Notes: generated by a model not told the origin, from the letters alone. Numbered from the stretch's first letter, positions 45,700 through 54,260 are shown. The stretch: 64,000 bases of DNA from Bacteroidota bacterium (GCA_017860255.1 JAFNAR010000002.1:62001-126000); one strand, 5' to 3'. Translations and numbers: made by a program.

Positions 45700-45808
45700 T
45701 TTATATTCTCTATAAACACCCTAAAAGGCTTAAATTTCGAAGTATTTAAATTTACGATGACATTATGTTTATTGTAAATGTAAAATCCCATTATTAATTT
45801 ATCAAACT

Positions 45809-45894
45809 CAATAGGATAATTTTATTTCAATGGGTTGTTATCTATTAAAATTTTACAATAAATAATTCAGGAATAAATTCCTATTGATTTTTTT
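45809..45894 (+). promoter_or_regulatory. Candidate attenuator: competing hairpins upstream of cysK
   Basis: TCAATAGGA (45808-45816) pairs perfectly with TCCTATTGA (45879-45887), followed by T7 (45888-45894): a nine-pair terminator-like stem with a large loop. The same 5' arm can instead pair with TTATCTATT (45838-45846), using 45810-45819 with one bulge, so the two are mutually exclusive. This is the layout expected of a terminator/antiterminator switch. The long loop (about 62 bases) weakens the terminator. Confidence 0.5.
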
Positions 45895-45966
45895 AGCCCT
45901 CCAAATGTTATAGTATACATATAGGTATATATTAAACAGCAATTGTTAAACAAATAAATATTTTTT

Positions 45967-46896
45967 ATGAAGATAGCAAATAATATGTCTGAACTAATAG
46001 GTAATACACCATTAGTAAAATTAAACAAAATTACAGAAAACAGCTTTGCCGATGTTGTTGCAAAGCTTGATTTTTTTAATCCAACAAATTCTATTAAAGA
46101 TAGAGCAGGATGGGCAATGATTGATGATGCCGAAAAAAATGGATTAATAAACAAACAAAGTGTAATAATTGAACCAACAAGTGGAAACACAGGAATTGCA
46201 CTTGCTTTTACATGTGTGATAAAGGGCTATAGGTTAATTCTTACAATGCCTGAAAGTATGAGTATTGAACGCAGAAAATTATTAAAGGGATTAGGTGCTG
46301 AATTAGTTTTAACTCCTGCAATTTTAGGTATGAAAGGAGCAATTGAAAAAGCAGAAGAACTTTCAAAATCAATACCAAATTCTTTTATTCCGCAACAATT
46401 TCAAAATAAATCTAATTCCATGATTCATAAGATAACTACAGCGAAAGAGATTTGGACTGATACAGATGGAAGGGTAGATATAATTGTTGCAGGTGTTGGG
46501 ACTGGAGGAACAATTACAGGAGTATCGGAAGAATTAAAGAGAATAAAGCCAGAAATAATTAGCATTGCTGTTGAACCAGAATCTTCACCAGTATTATCGG
46601 GAGGATTACCTTCTTTACACAAAATACAAGGTATAGGAGCAGGATTTATTCCTGAAGTATTTAATAAAAACATTATTGATGGTATTATTCAGGTAAGTAA
46701 TGACAATGCAATAAATACAGCTCAACGACTAATAAGAGAAGAAGGTATTATGTGTGGCATTTCATCTGGGGCTGCAGTATGGGCTGCAATTCAGATTGCA
46801 AAAGAGAAAGAAAATAAGGACAAACTTATTGTTGTGATATTGCCTGATACTGCGGAAAGATATTTAAGTACAGATTTGTATGATTTTAATTTATAA
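45967..46896 (+). CDS. cysK: Cysteine synthase A (O-acetylserine sulfhydrylase)
   Basis: PLP enzyme that makes cysteine from O-acetylserine and sulfide. The 309-residue protein has the PLP lysine K44 in [14 protein letters not shown], the phosphate-binding PTSGNTG (70-76), and [14 protein letters not shown] in the C-terminal lobe. Length and motifs fit CysK; the closest alternative is cystathionine beta-synthase without regulatory domains. It is followed six bases later by the serine acetyltransferase gene, whose product makes its substrate. Confidence 0.95.
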   Translation: MKIANNMSELIGNTPLVKLNKITENSFADVVAKLDFFNPTNSIKDRAGWAMIDDAEKNGLINKQSVIIEPTSGNTGIALAFTCVIKGYRLILTMPESMSIERRKLLKGLGAELVLTPAILGMKGAIEKAEELSKSIPNSFIPQQFQNKSNSMIHKITTAKEIWTDTDGRVDIIVAGVGTGGTITGVSEELKRIKPEIISIAVEPESSPVLSGGLPSLHKIQGIGAGFIPEVFNKNIIDGIIQVSNDNAINTAQRLIREEGIMCGISSGAAVWAAIQIAKEKENKDKLIVVILPDTAERYLSTDLYDFNL

Positions 46897-46902
46897 GTAA
46901 AG

Positions 46903-47778
46903 ATGGAAAGAGATAAAAAATTATATGATAAAGTTGTGATGGAATTGAATGATTTGGAAATAAATAAATTCCAAGATGATAAAGCGAAAACTTATTTATC
47001 ACAACCTTCTATTTATGATTTAATAGATATATTAAATCATATTAAAGAAGTGTTGTTCCCCATATTTGTGAAAGACGAAATAAAATATTCTTCACCAATT
47101 AACCATTTTAGTAATAAGTTGGAAATAATTTATGAATTATTACAAGAACAAATTAGACGAGGATTATGTTTTTCATGCTCTCAAAAAACTTATGATTGTT
47201 TTGTTTGTGATGAAGAAGCTCATAATAAAGCAAGAAGTTTTATTGAAAGATTGCCCTTAATTAAACAATTATTATTAACGGATGTAAAGGCAGCTTACAA
47301 TGGAGATCCTGCAGCAAAAAGTAGTGAAGAAATAATATTATGTTATCCAAGTATTGAGGCAATAACTCATTATAGAATTGCACATGAATTGTGGCAATTA
47401 GGTGTAAAATTGTTACCAAGAATGATTATGGAAATCTTACATTCAAAAACAGGAATTGATATTCATCCAGGAGCAAGAATTGGTAAATATTTTTTTATTG
47501 ATCATGGAACAGGAGTTGTTATTGGTGAAACAACAATAATTGGTGATAATGTCAGACTATATCAAGGTGTTACTTTGGGAGCTAAAAATTTCCCTCTTGA
47601 TGACAAGGGAAAACCAATAAAAGGGATAGAAAGGCATCCTATAATTAAAGACAATGTTATTATTTATTCTAATGCAACTATTTTAGGAAGAATAACAATT
47701 GGAGAAAATTCAGTTATTGGTGGAAATACTTGGATTGTGAAGAATGTTCCTCCAAATTCAAAGATATTTAATCTATAA
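46903..47778 (+). CDS. cysE: Serine O-acetyltransferase (EpsC/CysE type)
   Basis: Acetylates serine at the hydroxyl with acetyl-CoA, giving O-acetylserine for CysK. The 291-residue protein has an N-terminal helical domain (about 1-170) and a left-handed beta-helix with hexapeptide repeats (about 175-290): [33 protein letters not shown], including the catalytic His/Asp region. The C-terminus PNSKIFNL ends in Ile-Phe-Asn-Leu; classic CysE ends in Ile, which binds the CysK active site, so complex formation is uncertain. Overlaps nothing; operon with cysK. Confidence 0.93.
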   Translation: MERDKKLYDKVVMELNDLEINKFQDDKAKTYLSQPSIYDLIDILNHIKEVLFPIFVKDEIKYSSPINHFSNKLEIIYELLQEQIRRGLCFSCSQKTYDCFVCDEEAHNKARSFIERLPLIKQLLLTDVKAAYNGDPAAKSSEEIILCYPSIEAITHYRIAHELWQLGVKLLPRMIMEILHSKTGIDIHPGARIGKYFFIDHGTGVVIGETTIIGDNVRLYQGVTLGAKNFPLDDKGKPIKGIERHPIIKDNVIIYSNATILGRITIGENSVIGGNTWIVKNVPPNSKIFNL

Positions 47779-47794
47779 TAGATATGAGAAAAAA

Positions 47795-47957
47795 GACGGC
47801 CTAATTTTGGGAAAAGTAGGCTGTCTAAATAGTAAAAAGAGGCCGTCCATGGGTGGTGTAGACGGCCTCCACGACCCCCGTAGACGGCCTCTACAGAGTT
47901 GTGGATGGCGTCTTTTTGCGTTTTTGAGGCCGTAGTTTTGGCAAAAACAGGCCGTCT
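47795..47957. repeat. Cluster of GACGGCCT/AGGCCGTC repeats, GC-rich
   Basis: Eight related nonamers alternate in orientation: 47795-47802, 47818-47826, 47839-47848, 47861-47870, 47883-47892, 47904-47912, 47926-47935 and 47949-47957. Their pairing gives a nested, strongly GC-rich hairpin, out of character in this AT-rich genome. It lies between convergent cysE and the HU-like gene, so it might act as a bidirectional terminator, but no simple terminator has this many repeats. Confidence 0.75.
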
Positions 47958-47969
47958 TTTTGCAGTTTT

Positions 47970-48401
47970 TTAGTTTCCTGCTGGTGGGGTAGGTTTTGGT
48001 TGGTAGCCAGCAACATTTAGTTCTTCAATTGACTTTTTAGAATCTTTCAATTCTTTGTTTAGCCACACTGAAGGACGAAAACGGCAGTAAACTCTTCTAA
48101 TGGTTTCTGGAGTTACTTCTTCGGCGGTATTGACTGCTTTTGCAGAAATGCCAGGGTAGAAGGTTCCCAATGATCCCAATTTGATTGGGTGACCCATTAA
48201 TAATTGCCAGCTGATAACTTTTTCAAGTTGTTTCAGTACGCTCATTATATCGCCTACTGACATTGCACTTGTTTCGGCTATCATTTCTGCAATTTTGTTT
48301 AAGTCGTAGGCTTCACCCATAAAGATTTTTATCATGAATTTATTTCCTAATATGGCTCCAACCGAAATTTTACGCATTATGCGTATGTAACGAATAGACA
48401 T
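47970..48401 (-). CDS. HU-HIG-type DNA-binding protein
   Basis: A 143-residue protein with an HU/IHF-like fold typical of Bacteroidota: MRKISVGAILGNKFMIKIF as the arm/strand segment, YDLNKIAEMIAETSAMSVGDIMSVLKQLEKVISWQLLMGHPIKLGSLGTFYP, the helix and the G-S-L-G-T-F turn of HU, and FRPSVWLNKELK. The basic N-terminal extension (MSIRYIRIM) is short. HU-like proteins bend DNA and shape the nucleoid. A start at Met10 (MRKISV) is possible. Alone on the minus strand, convergent with cysE. Confidence 0.82.
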   Translation of the reverse strand: MSIRYIRIMRKISVGAILGNKFMIKIFMGEAYDLNKIAEMIAETSAMSVGDIMSVLKQLEKVISWQLLMGHPIKLGSLGTFYPGISAKAVNTAEEVTPETIRRVYCRFRPSVWLNKELKDSKKSIEELNVAGYQPKPTPPAGN

Positions 48402-48651
48402 AAATTACTCCTTTCTTTTTTAATTAGTAAAATTGAAGATTTTTTTATTTTATTCTCATTTGAAATTTGTTAGATTTTAATGATGCAAATGTAAACAAGA
48501 CATTTTAATGTAAAAATTTTATTTGTATGAATTGGGATAATACTTGAATAAAAACTGCAAATATTATGTATGGAGTGGAATAAATTGAGGATGAATTGGA
48601 ATAGTAATGTATTGAAATGAAGAAGAAACTTATATGGCAGAACATAAAAAA

Positions 48652-48677
48652 GTGATTGCCTCAAAAGAGGCAACCAC
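48652..48677 (-). terminator. Terminator hairpin, unit A
   Basis: GTGATTGCCTC, loop AAAA, GAGGCAACCAC (one mismatch); T-rich on the minus strand. Confidence 0.55.
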
Positions 48678-49057
48678 ATACACATATTTATTGTTTAACT
48701 AAAACAATTAACATGAAATTAATTGTTGGATAGTTCAAGTTTGGAATTGGATTTTACAATTAAGATTGATGTTTTAATATGTATTATCCAAAGAAAAAAT
48801 ATAGATTATGTATTTTTGTTTGTTATCTATAAATTTTCTGAATACAAAATTAGATGCATAAGTTTATTGAAAAAAACTTACTCGCATGAACAGGAATAAA
48901 TATAGGATGAGAAGGCGTTATAAAGGACTAAAATGGATAAAACTGATTAATCAATCTGAAAATGGATTTCAAGAAATTAATTTTAGTTTATGGGAATATA
49001 AAAAATACCACTCAGTTTTCTGGGTGATATCTTTATTTATTTTTAAGACTTCTTATC

Positions 49058-49142
49058 TTAGTTTGTTCTTCCTGGATAAACTTCTAATGCTACTTCAAAA
49101 AATGTTACTGCTACCTTAATATCATCTATACATAGGTAATAT
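49058..49142 (-). pseudogene. Orphan C-terminal fragment of the aminotransferase gene
   Basis: On the minus strand it encodes YYLCIDDIKVAVTFFEVALEV then YPGRTN and a stop, against YCLCIDDIKAATKCLEEALKV and YPGRTN in the intact gene. The frame is open, but the fragment is only about 28 codons and has no start. A relic of the tandem duplication. Confidence 0.75.
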
Positions 49143-49185
49143 GATTGAAATTACAAAGAAACTTTTAATAACTGAATATAAAAAA

Positions 49186-49211
49186 GTGATTGCCTCAAAA
49201 GAGGCAATCAC
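49186..49211 (-). terminator. Terminator hairpin, unit B
   Basis: Perfect GTGATTGCCTC/GAGGCAATCAC stem with AAAA loop. On the minus strand T6 follows. Confidence 0.6.
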
Positions 49212-49540
49212 AACTATTATTATTGTTTAACTAACACAATTAAAGAATTTTAATTGTCGACTAGTTCTAATGAAATTTGGATTCTACAATTTGCAATTAA
49301 TATTAATGTTTTTAATATGTATTATCCAAAGAAAAAATATAGATTCTGTATTTTTGTTTGTTATCTATAAATTTTATGAATGCAAAATTAGAAGTAAAAG
49401 TTTATTGAAAAAAACTTACTCGCATGAACAGGAATAAATTTAGGATGAAATGGCGTTATAAAGAGCTAAAATGGATAAAACTGATTAATCCTTCTGAAAA
49501 TGGATTTCAAGAAAATAGTTTGAGTTTATAGGAATAAAAA

Positions 49541-49568
49541 AATACCACTCAGAATTCTGGGTGGTATT
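49541..49568. terminator. Terminator of the aminotransferase gene
   Basis: AATACCACTCAGAA pairs with TTCTGGGTGGTATT (one wobble); A-run on the left and T-run on the right make it active in both directions. Confidence 0.7.
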
Positions 49569-49593
49569 TTTATTTATGTTAAGATTTATTATC

Positions 49594-50793
49594 TTAGTTT
49601 GTTCTGCCTGGATATACCTTTAATGCTTCTTCCAAACATTTTGTTGCTGCCTTAATATCATCTATACATAGGCAATATGTAATACGTGCTTGTTTCCTTC
49701 CCTTTTCAGGATCTGAATAGAAACCTGTTGCTGGTGCTAACATTACTGTTGCTCCATTATATGAGAAGTCTTCCAATAACCATTTACAGAATTTATCACT
49801 ATCATCAATTGGCATTTGAATCATTGTGTAGAATGCTCCTTTTGGCATTGGGCAGAAACAACCAGGGATATTGTTAATTGCTTCAATTAAAACTCCTCTA
49901 CGTTTTGTGTATTCTGCACTTACTTCTGTAAAATAAGATTCTGGAGTATCAACTGCAGCTTCAGCAAATATTTGTCCAAAATATGGAGGACAAAGTCTTG
50001 CTTGAGCCATACGCATTGCTGCATCCATTACTTCTTTATTCTTACTTACAATACATCCAACTCTTGCTCCACATGCACTATAACGTTTTGAAACTGAGTC
50101 AAACAATACAACATTTTCTTCTAAACCTGGAAGGTTCATTACTGAATGATGTTCTGCTCCATCGTAGCAAAATTCTCTATAAACTTCATCCGCAAAAAGA
50201 TAAAGATCATATTTCTTAGCTAATTTTCCTAAAACTTCAAGTTCTTCTTTTGAATAAAGATAACCTGTTGGATTATTAGGATTACAAACCATTATTGCTT
50301 TTGTTTTTGGTGTAATGGCTTTTTCAAAATCTTCAATTGGAGGAAGTGCAAATCCGTTTTCAATGTATGAAGGGATTGTTTTGATAACAACATTACTTTG
50401 AATAGCAAAAGAGTTATAATTTGTGTAGTAAGGTTCTGGAATAATTATTTCTTCTCCTTCGTTTAAGCAAACTGAAAAAGCAAATTGAAGAGCTTCTGAG
50501 CCTCCATTGGTAACTATAATGTCATTTTCTGTAACATTAATATTATTCTTTTGGTAGTAACCTGCCAATTTCTTTCTGTATGAAAGGTTTCCAGCTGAAT
50601 TAGTATATTCAACTATTGGCATGTCAGCATTTTTTAGTACATCAATAGCTCCTTTTGGAGTTAGGATGTCTGGTTGACCAATGTTAAGGTGATATATCTT
50701 TAATCCTCTTTCTTTTGCTGCATCTGCAAAAGGCACCAGCTTTCTAATAGCTGAAGCAGGTAATATCTTACCTTTATGCGATATTTGTGGCAT
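49594..50793 (-). CDS. Class I/II PLP-dependent aminotransferase (aspartate aminotransferase-like)
   Basis: A 399-residue fold-type I PLP enzyme: NLNIGQPDILTPKGA near the N-terminus, VTNGGSEALQFAFSV for PLP phosphate contacts, MVCNPNNPTGY and the Schiff-base lysine in SVSKRYSACGARVG, then R in QARITYCLC as the carboxylate anchor. This subgroup usually transaminates aspartate or similar amino acids with 2-oxoglutarate. It comes directly after the DUF1573 genes, with a 48-base gap. Its 3' end is duplicated at 49058. Confidence 0.9.
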   Translation of the reverse strand: MPQISHKGKILPASAIRKLVPFADAAKERGLKIYHLNIGQPDILTPKGAIDVLKNADMPIVEYTNSAGNLSYRKKLAGYYQKNNINVTENDIIVTNGGSEALQFAFSVCLNEGEEIIIPEPYYTNYNSFAIQSNVVIKTIPSYIENGFALPPIEDFEKAITPKTKAIMVCNPNNPTGYLYSKEELEVLGKLAKKYDLYLFADEVYREFCYDGAEHHSVMNLPGLEENVVLFDSVSKRYSACGARVGCIVSKNKEVMDAAMRMAQARLCPPYFGQIFAEAAVDTPESYFTEVSAEYTKRRGVLIEAINNIPGCFCPMPKGAFYTMIQMPIDDSDKFCKWLLEDFSYNGATVMLAPATGFYSDPEKGRKQARITYCLCIDDIKAATKCLEEALKVYPGRTN

Positions 50794-50841
50794 AATAAAA
50801 TTCTTTTAATTTATGTTTTTGTTTGTTAAGTTTATTGAGAT

Positions 50842-51261
50842 TTAGTTGAGAACTTTTCCTTTAATTCTTAAAACAACTCTATTTTCTTTTGCATTTGATT
50901 CAACAGTTATTGTTTTGTTGATTGGTCCAGGATTGGCAGTATTATATTTTACTCTAATAGATGCAGTTTGGCCAGGCATTAATGGTTCTCTTGACCATGC
51001 TGGAACTGTACATCCACAAGATGAACGAACATTTGAAAGAATTAATGGAATTTTTCCAGTGTTTTTGTAAGCAAATGTTGTTTCTCCATTTCCATTCTTT
51101 TGAACATCACCATAATCGTGTTCTATTTTTTCAAAAGTAATTTCAGCTTGTGAGCCTACTTGATTTTTGTTAGGAGTAGCTGGTTTATTGTTTTGAGCCA
51201 TAACTCCGAATGAAACTCCAAAAACAAGGAGTGTTAATAAAACTAACTTTTTCATTTTCAT
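50842..51261 (-). CDS. DUF1573 family secreted protein
   Basis: A 139-residue protein: signal peptide (about 1-22, VMAQ), then a beta-sandwich DUF1573 domain with FEKIEHDYGDVQKNG and the signature LSNVRSSCGCTVPAWSREPLMPGQTASIRVKYNT. Such short Bacteroidota proteins are exported and unknown in function; the Ser-Cys-Gly-Cys motif may bind a metal or form a disulfide. Paralogous to the next gene, 45-50% identical by eye in the domain, with a 23-base gap. Confidence 0.9.
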   Translation of the reverse strand: MKMKKLVLLTLLVFGVSFGVMAQNNKPATPNKNQVGSQAEITFEKIEHDYGDVQKNGNGETTFAYKNTGKIPLILSNVRSSCGCTVPAWSREPLMPGQTASIRVKYNTANPGPINKTITVESNAKENRVVLRIKGKVLN

Positions 51262-51284
51262 TTATATTTTAAATTTGTTTTTAT

Positions 51285-51731
51285 TTATTTTGTTTTAGCG
51301 ACAACCTTACCCGTAAGAATTAAAACAATTCTGTTTTGGCTTTGGTCATTAGTTGAAACCGTAATACTTCTTTTTATATCTCCAATAATATTTGTGTTGT
51401 ATGCAACTTTAATCGTTCCTGTTTGGTTTGGCATCACTGGATCTTTTGACCATTTAACTATCGTACATCCACATGAGGAAACAACATTACTTATTATTAG
51501 AGGACTCTTTCCTTCATTTTTAAAATTAAAATCCACCTCTCCATCATCCCCAGCAAAAATCACGCCATAGTTATGAGAAGTTGTTTCAAAAGTAATTTTA
51601 GGTTGAGTATTTACTCTATTTTTTTGAGCATTAGCGTTAATTGATATAACAACCAAAAAACAAAAAAAGTAAACAACCAAACTATAATTTAATGAATTTT
51701 TAATCAACCTCTTCATATTTTTTCTTCCCAT
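51285..51731 (-). CDS. DUF1573 family secreted protein (paralogue)
   Basis: 148 residues, or about 143 if Met6 (MKRLIKNSLNYSL) is used, which makes the more usual signal peptide (ends NANAQ). The domain has FETTSHNYGVIFAGDDGEVDF and IISNVVSSCGCTIVKWSKDPVMPNQTGTIKVAYNT, mirroring its neighbour. The pair looks like a tandem gene duplication. Probably transcribed with the aminotransferase. Confidence 0.88.
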   Translation of the reverse strand: MGRKNMKRLIKNSLNYSLVVYFFCFLVVISINANAQKNRVNTQPKITFETTSHNYGVIFAGDDGEVDFNFKNEGKSPLIISNVVSSCGCTIVKWSKDPVMPNQTGTIKVAYNTNIIGDIKRSITVSTNDQSQNRIVLILTGKVVAKTK

Positions 51732-51843
51732 AACTAAGATGCAAAGTTAAGTAATATTTTGAACCCTATAAAAAGTATTTGAAATAATTTTTATCTTTGC
51801 AGTCAAGCAAATAACAAAATTTGTCAACAAAATTCTTTTTAAT

Positions 51844-52416
51844 ATGGAGTATTTCGCACACCCAACAGCAATTATAGACGAAGGTTGCACCATTGGTTCA
51901 GGTACAAAAATATGGCATTTTTCTCATATTATGATAGGAGCAACCCTTGGAGAAAGATGTAATATCGGACAAAATGTTGTAGTTTCACCTGAGGTAATTT
52001 TAGGCAATAACGTTAAGGTTCAAAACAATGTCTCCATTTATACTGGAGTTACTTGTGAAGATGATGTATTCTTAGGGCCTTCATGTGTTTTTACAAATGT
52101 TACAAACCCTCGTTCTGCTGTAAATCGTAAAGACCAGTATGCAAAAACAATTGTAGGTAAGGGCGCTTCCATTGGAGCTAACTCAACAATTGTTTGTGGA
52201 CATAATATTGGAGAATATGCTTTTATTGGAGCTGGAGCAGTTGTTACTAAAACCATTCCTCCTTACGCTTTAGTTGTTGGAAACCCAGCAAAACAAATTG
52301 GTTGGATGAGTGAATATGGTCACAAACTTCACTTTAATGAAGATAATATTGCTGTTTGTCCAGAGTCTGGTCAAGAGTACAAATTAAAAGACAATAGAGT
52401 TACAAGAATAAAATAA
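51844..52416 (+). CDS. wlbB: UDP-sugar N-acetyltransferase, WlbB/WbpD-like
   Basis: A 190-residue left-handed beta-helix acyltransferase: MEYFAHPTAIIDEGCTIGSGTKIWHFSHIM, then NIGQNVVVSPEVILGNNVKVQNNVSIYTGV and PPYALVVGNPAKQIGWMSEYG. This fits the 3-N-acetyltransferase of UDP-2,3-diacetamido-2,3-dideoxy-glucuronate synthesis. A TATCTTTG box lies at 51792-51799. The WlbA-like dehydrogenase gene begins four bases after the stop. The aminotransferase (WlbC) and the other pathway enzymes are not in the window. Confidence 0.87.
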   Translation: MEYFAHPTAIIDEGCTIGSGTKIWHFSHIMIGATLGERCNIGQNVVVSPEVILGNNVKVQNNVSIYTGVTCEDDVFLGPSCVFTNVTNPRSAVNRKDQYAKTIVGKGASIGANSTIVCGHNIGEYAFIGAGAVVTKTIPPYALVVGNPAKQIGWMSEYGHKLHFNEDNIAVCPESGQEYKLKDNRVTRIK

Positions 52417-52419
52417 AAA

Positions 52420-53385
52420 ATGAAAAATTTTGGACTAATTGGCGTTGCTGGATATATTGCACCTCGCCATTTAAGAGCAATTAAAGATACAAATAACAAT
52501 CTTGTTGTTGCTCTTGATAAATCAGATACAGTTGGAATTATGGATTCCTATTTTCCAAACTGTTCCTTCTACACAGAGTTTGAAAGATTTGACAGATTTG
52601 TTGAAAAGATAAAACATACAGACCAAAAACTTGACTATGTTTCTGTTTGTACTCCTAACTATCTTCACGATTCTCATATACGTTTTGGATTGCGCGCTGG
52701 AGCAGATGTGATTTGTGAAAAACCTCTTGTTCTTAATCCTTGGAATATTGATGCTCTTGAATTAATGCAAAAAGAAACAGGAAAGAAAGTATATAATATT
52801 CTTCAACTTCGTCTTCACGATGCCATAATTAAATGGAAGAAACAAATTGATGAAGGTCCAAAGGATAAGATTTATGATGTGGATTTAACCTACATTACTT
52901 CAAGAGGAACTTGGTACTACACATCTTGGAAAGGTTTTACTGAAAAATCAGGTGGTGTTGCAACCAATATTGGAGTTCACTTCTATGATATGCTTTCTTG
53001 GATATTTGGTCCTATTAAACAAAACACTGTTCATATTTATCAACACGACAGAGTTGGAGGATTTTTGCAGTTTGAAAGAGCAAGAGTTAGATATTTTATG
53101 AGTATAAATGCTGATACCTTACCTCAAGAATGTAAAGAAAATGGCAAAAGAACCTATCGTAAAATTGAAATGGAAGGAACTGAAATTGAATTTAGCGAAG
53201 GTTTCACTGAACTTCACACTCTAAGTTATAAAAATATTTTAGCAGGTAATGGATTTGGACTTGAAGATGCAAGAAACTGCATTCAAATAGTTCACGACAT
53301 AAGAAATGCTACCCCTGTTGGACTTAAAGGTGACTATCACCCTCTTTGCAAACTTCCACTGGCAAAACATCCATTCAAAATCTAA
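52420..53385 (+). CDS. wlbA: Gfo/Idh/MocA-type sugar dehydrogenase, WlbA/WbpB-like
   Basis: An NAD-dependent oxidoreductase of 321 residues. It begins MKNFGLIGVAGYIAPRHLRAIKDTNNNLVVALD, where GYIAPRHL is typical of WlbA, and has YVSVCTPNYLHDSHIRFGLRAGADVICEKPLVLNP with the conserved EKP. WlbA oxidises UDP-GlcNAcA at C3, giving the 3-keto sugar that is then aminated. Next to wlbB this supports a diacetamido-uronate surface sugar. The FemAB-like gene follows five bases after the stop. Confidence 0.88.
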   Translation: MKNFGLIGVAGYIAPRHLRAIKDTNNNLVVALDKSDTVGIMDSYFPNCSFYTEFERFDRFVEKIKHTDQKLDYVSVCTPNYLHDSHIRFGLRAGADVICEKPLVLNPWNIDALELMQKETGKKVYNILQLRLHDAIIKWKKQIDEGPKDKIYDVDLTYITSRGTWYYTSWKGFTEKSGGVATNIGVHFYDMLSWIFGPIKQNTVHIYQHDRVGGFLQFERARVRYFMSINADTLPQECKENGKRTYRKIEMEGTEIEFSEGFTELHTLSYKNILAGNGFGLEDARNCIQIVHDIRNATPVGLKGDYHPLCKLPLAKHPFKI

Positions 53386-53390
53386 ATATA

Positions 53391-54260
53391 ATGATTGAGG
53401 TAGAGAATGCAAGTTCTTTAATCAAGCAATTTGAAAAAATATATAAAAGGAAAGTTTACCGCTTTCCTTTTAATTTTATTGGTAAAAACGAATTTGCTCT
53501 TTTAATGGTTAAGTGCAATAATACTTATATTTCTCTTCCCTATCTATCTCAAGGGATTATTGAAACAAATCCTCCAAAATTCGATTTCCAATCTCTTACC
53601 AATAATTGGCAAATAAGAGATACTGTTGCTCACTCCAAATTTATTTATGCAGATAAAGTAAATTTTGAGATAGACCTTCAACAAGGATATAATTATACAT
53701 CAGATATTAGAAGGAAAATAAGAAAAGCCCAGTTGAATGGAGTTATTATAAAACAGGGAGCTGATAAGAATTTAATTAATGATTTCTATAAGGTTTATAC
53801 TAAAAGGATGCACCAAAAAGGAGTTCCTGCAATATACAAAAGACATTTAATTAAAAAGATAAATTCAAATTCCACTATTTTATTTGTAGCTTATAAAGAT
53901 AATAAACCAATAGGTAGTGCAAGCATAGATAAAATTACTGACTCCTATTTTGAAAATAATCTTTTTGCAACTCTTTCTTCTGAGAATAAAAACTATACTT
54001 CCTACCTGCTTCATTATTCAATGATAAATTACTGCAAAGAAAATAATGCAAAAACTTATTCTTTTGGAAGATGCACCAAAGACAGTTCAGTTTATTCTTT
54101 CAAAAAACATTTCAAAGCAAAGGAAATCCCTCTTTATTGGTCATCTTCTCACAAAACAAACTCCATTCGCAATAACAAATGGTTCTTTTCTCTTTGGAAA
54201 AACCTGCCTTATAGATTAACAATTCTAATTGGAGGTTTAATTCACGAAAAAATATATTAA
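53391..54260 (+). CDS. FemAB/GNAT-like acyltransferase
   Basis: About 289 residues from ATG 53391; a longer reading from 53346 lies inside wlbA and is rejected. The fold is two GNAT-type halves: YTSDIRRKIRKAQLNGVIIKQGAD and FYKVYTKRMHQKG in the N-terminal half, then LFVAYKDNKPIGSASIDKITDSYFENNLFATLSSENKN and KTYSFGRCTKDSSVYSFKKHF. This pattern is that of FemAB-related or PEP-CTERM-associated amidotransferases that add an amino acid or acyl group to a glycan. Its substrate is probably the diacetamido sugar, by context only. Confidence 0.75.
   Translation: MIEVENASSLIKQFEKIYKRKVYRFPFNFIGKNEFALLMVKCNNTYISLPYLSQGIIETNPPKFDFQSLTNNWQIRDTVAHSKFIYADKVNFEIDLQQGYNYTSDIRRKIRKAQLNGVIIKQGADKNLINDFYKVYTKRMHQKGVPAIYKRHLIKKINSNSTILFVAYKDNKPIGSASIDKITDSYFENNLFATLSSENKNYTSYLLHYSMINYCKENNAKTYSFGRCTKDSSVYSFKKHFKAKEIPLYWSSSHKTNSIRNNKWFFSLWKNLPYRLTILIGGLIHEKIY

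Larger units (their letters stand above)
45361..45966 (+). other. Leader region of the cysK-cysE operon
   Basis: It holds a TATTTTTG box (45523-45530), the CCC mini-ORF (45604-45699), AT-rich hairpins and a possible terminator/antiterminator (45809-45894). The 45361-45520 part, on the far side, contains the likely promoter of the kinase gene (minus strand) and nothing else that I can name. Confidence 0.6.
48611..49143. repeat. 534-bp tandem duplication, unit A
   Basis: Aligns with 49144-49678 at high identity (landmarks: GTGATTGCCTC at 48652/49186, ATG at 48886/49424, TTA stop at 49058/49594). Ends with a copy of the aminotransferase 3' end. Confidence 0.8.
48402..49593. other. 1.2-kb gene-free stretch, mostly tandem duplication
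   Basis: Apart from 48402-48610, which is AT-rich and featureless, this stretch consists of two head-to-tail copies of about 534 bases (48611-49143, 49144-49678). Each carries a minus-strand terminator hairpin and a TAATTTTG box. Neither copy has a conserved ORF; the 77-residue ORF at 48886 is truncated by a stop in the second copy. A small minus-strand RNA could lie in each copy. Confidence 0.65.
49144..49678. repeat. 534-bp tandem duplication, unit B
   Basis: Second unit; its right end lies inside the intact aminotransferase gene. The hairpin at 49186-49211 is a perfect 11-pair stem. Confidence 0.8.

Noticed and set aside
48886-49119. A 77-residue ORF (MNRNKYRMRRRYKGLKW) in unit A of the tandem duplication
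   Set aside because: In unit B the matching ORF (49424) is cut after 35 residues and the rest of the sequence is not conserved as protein.
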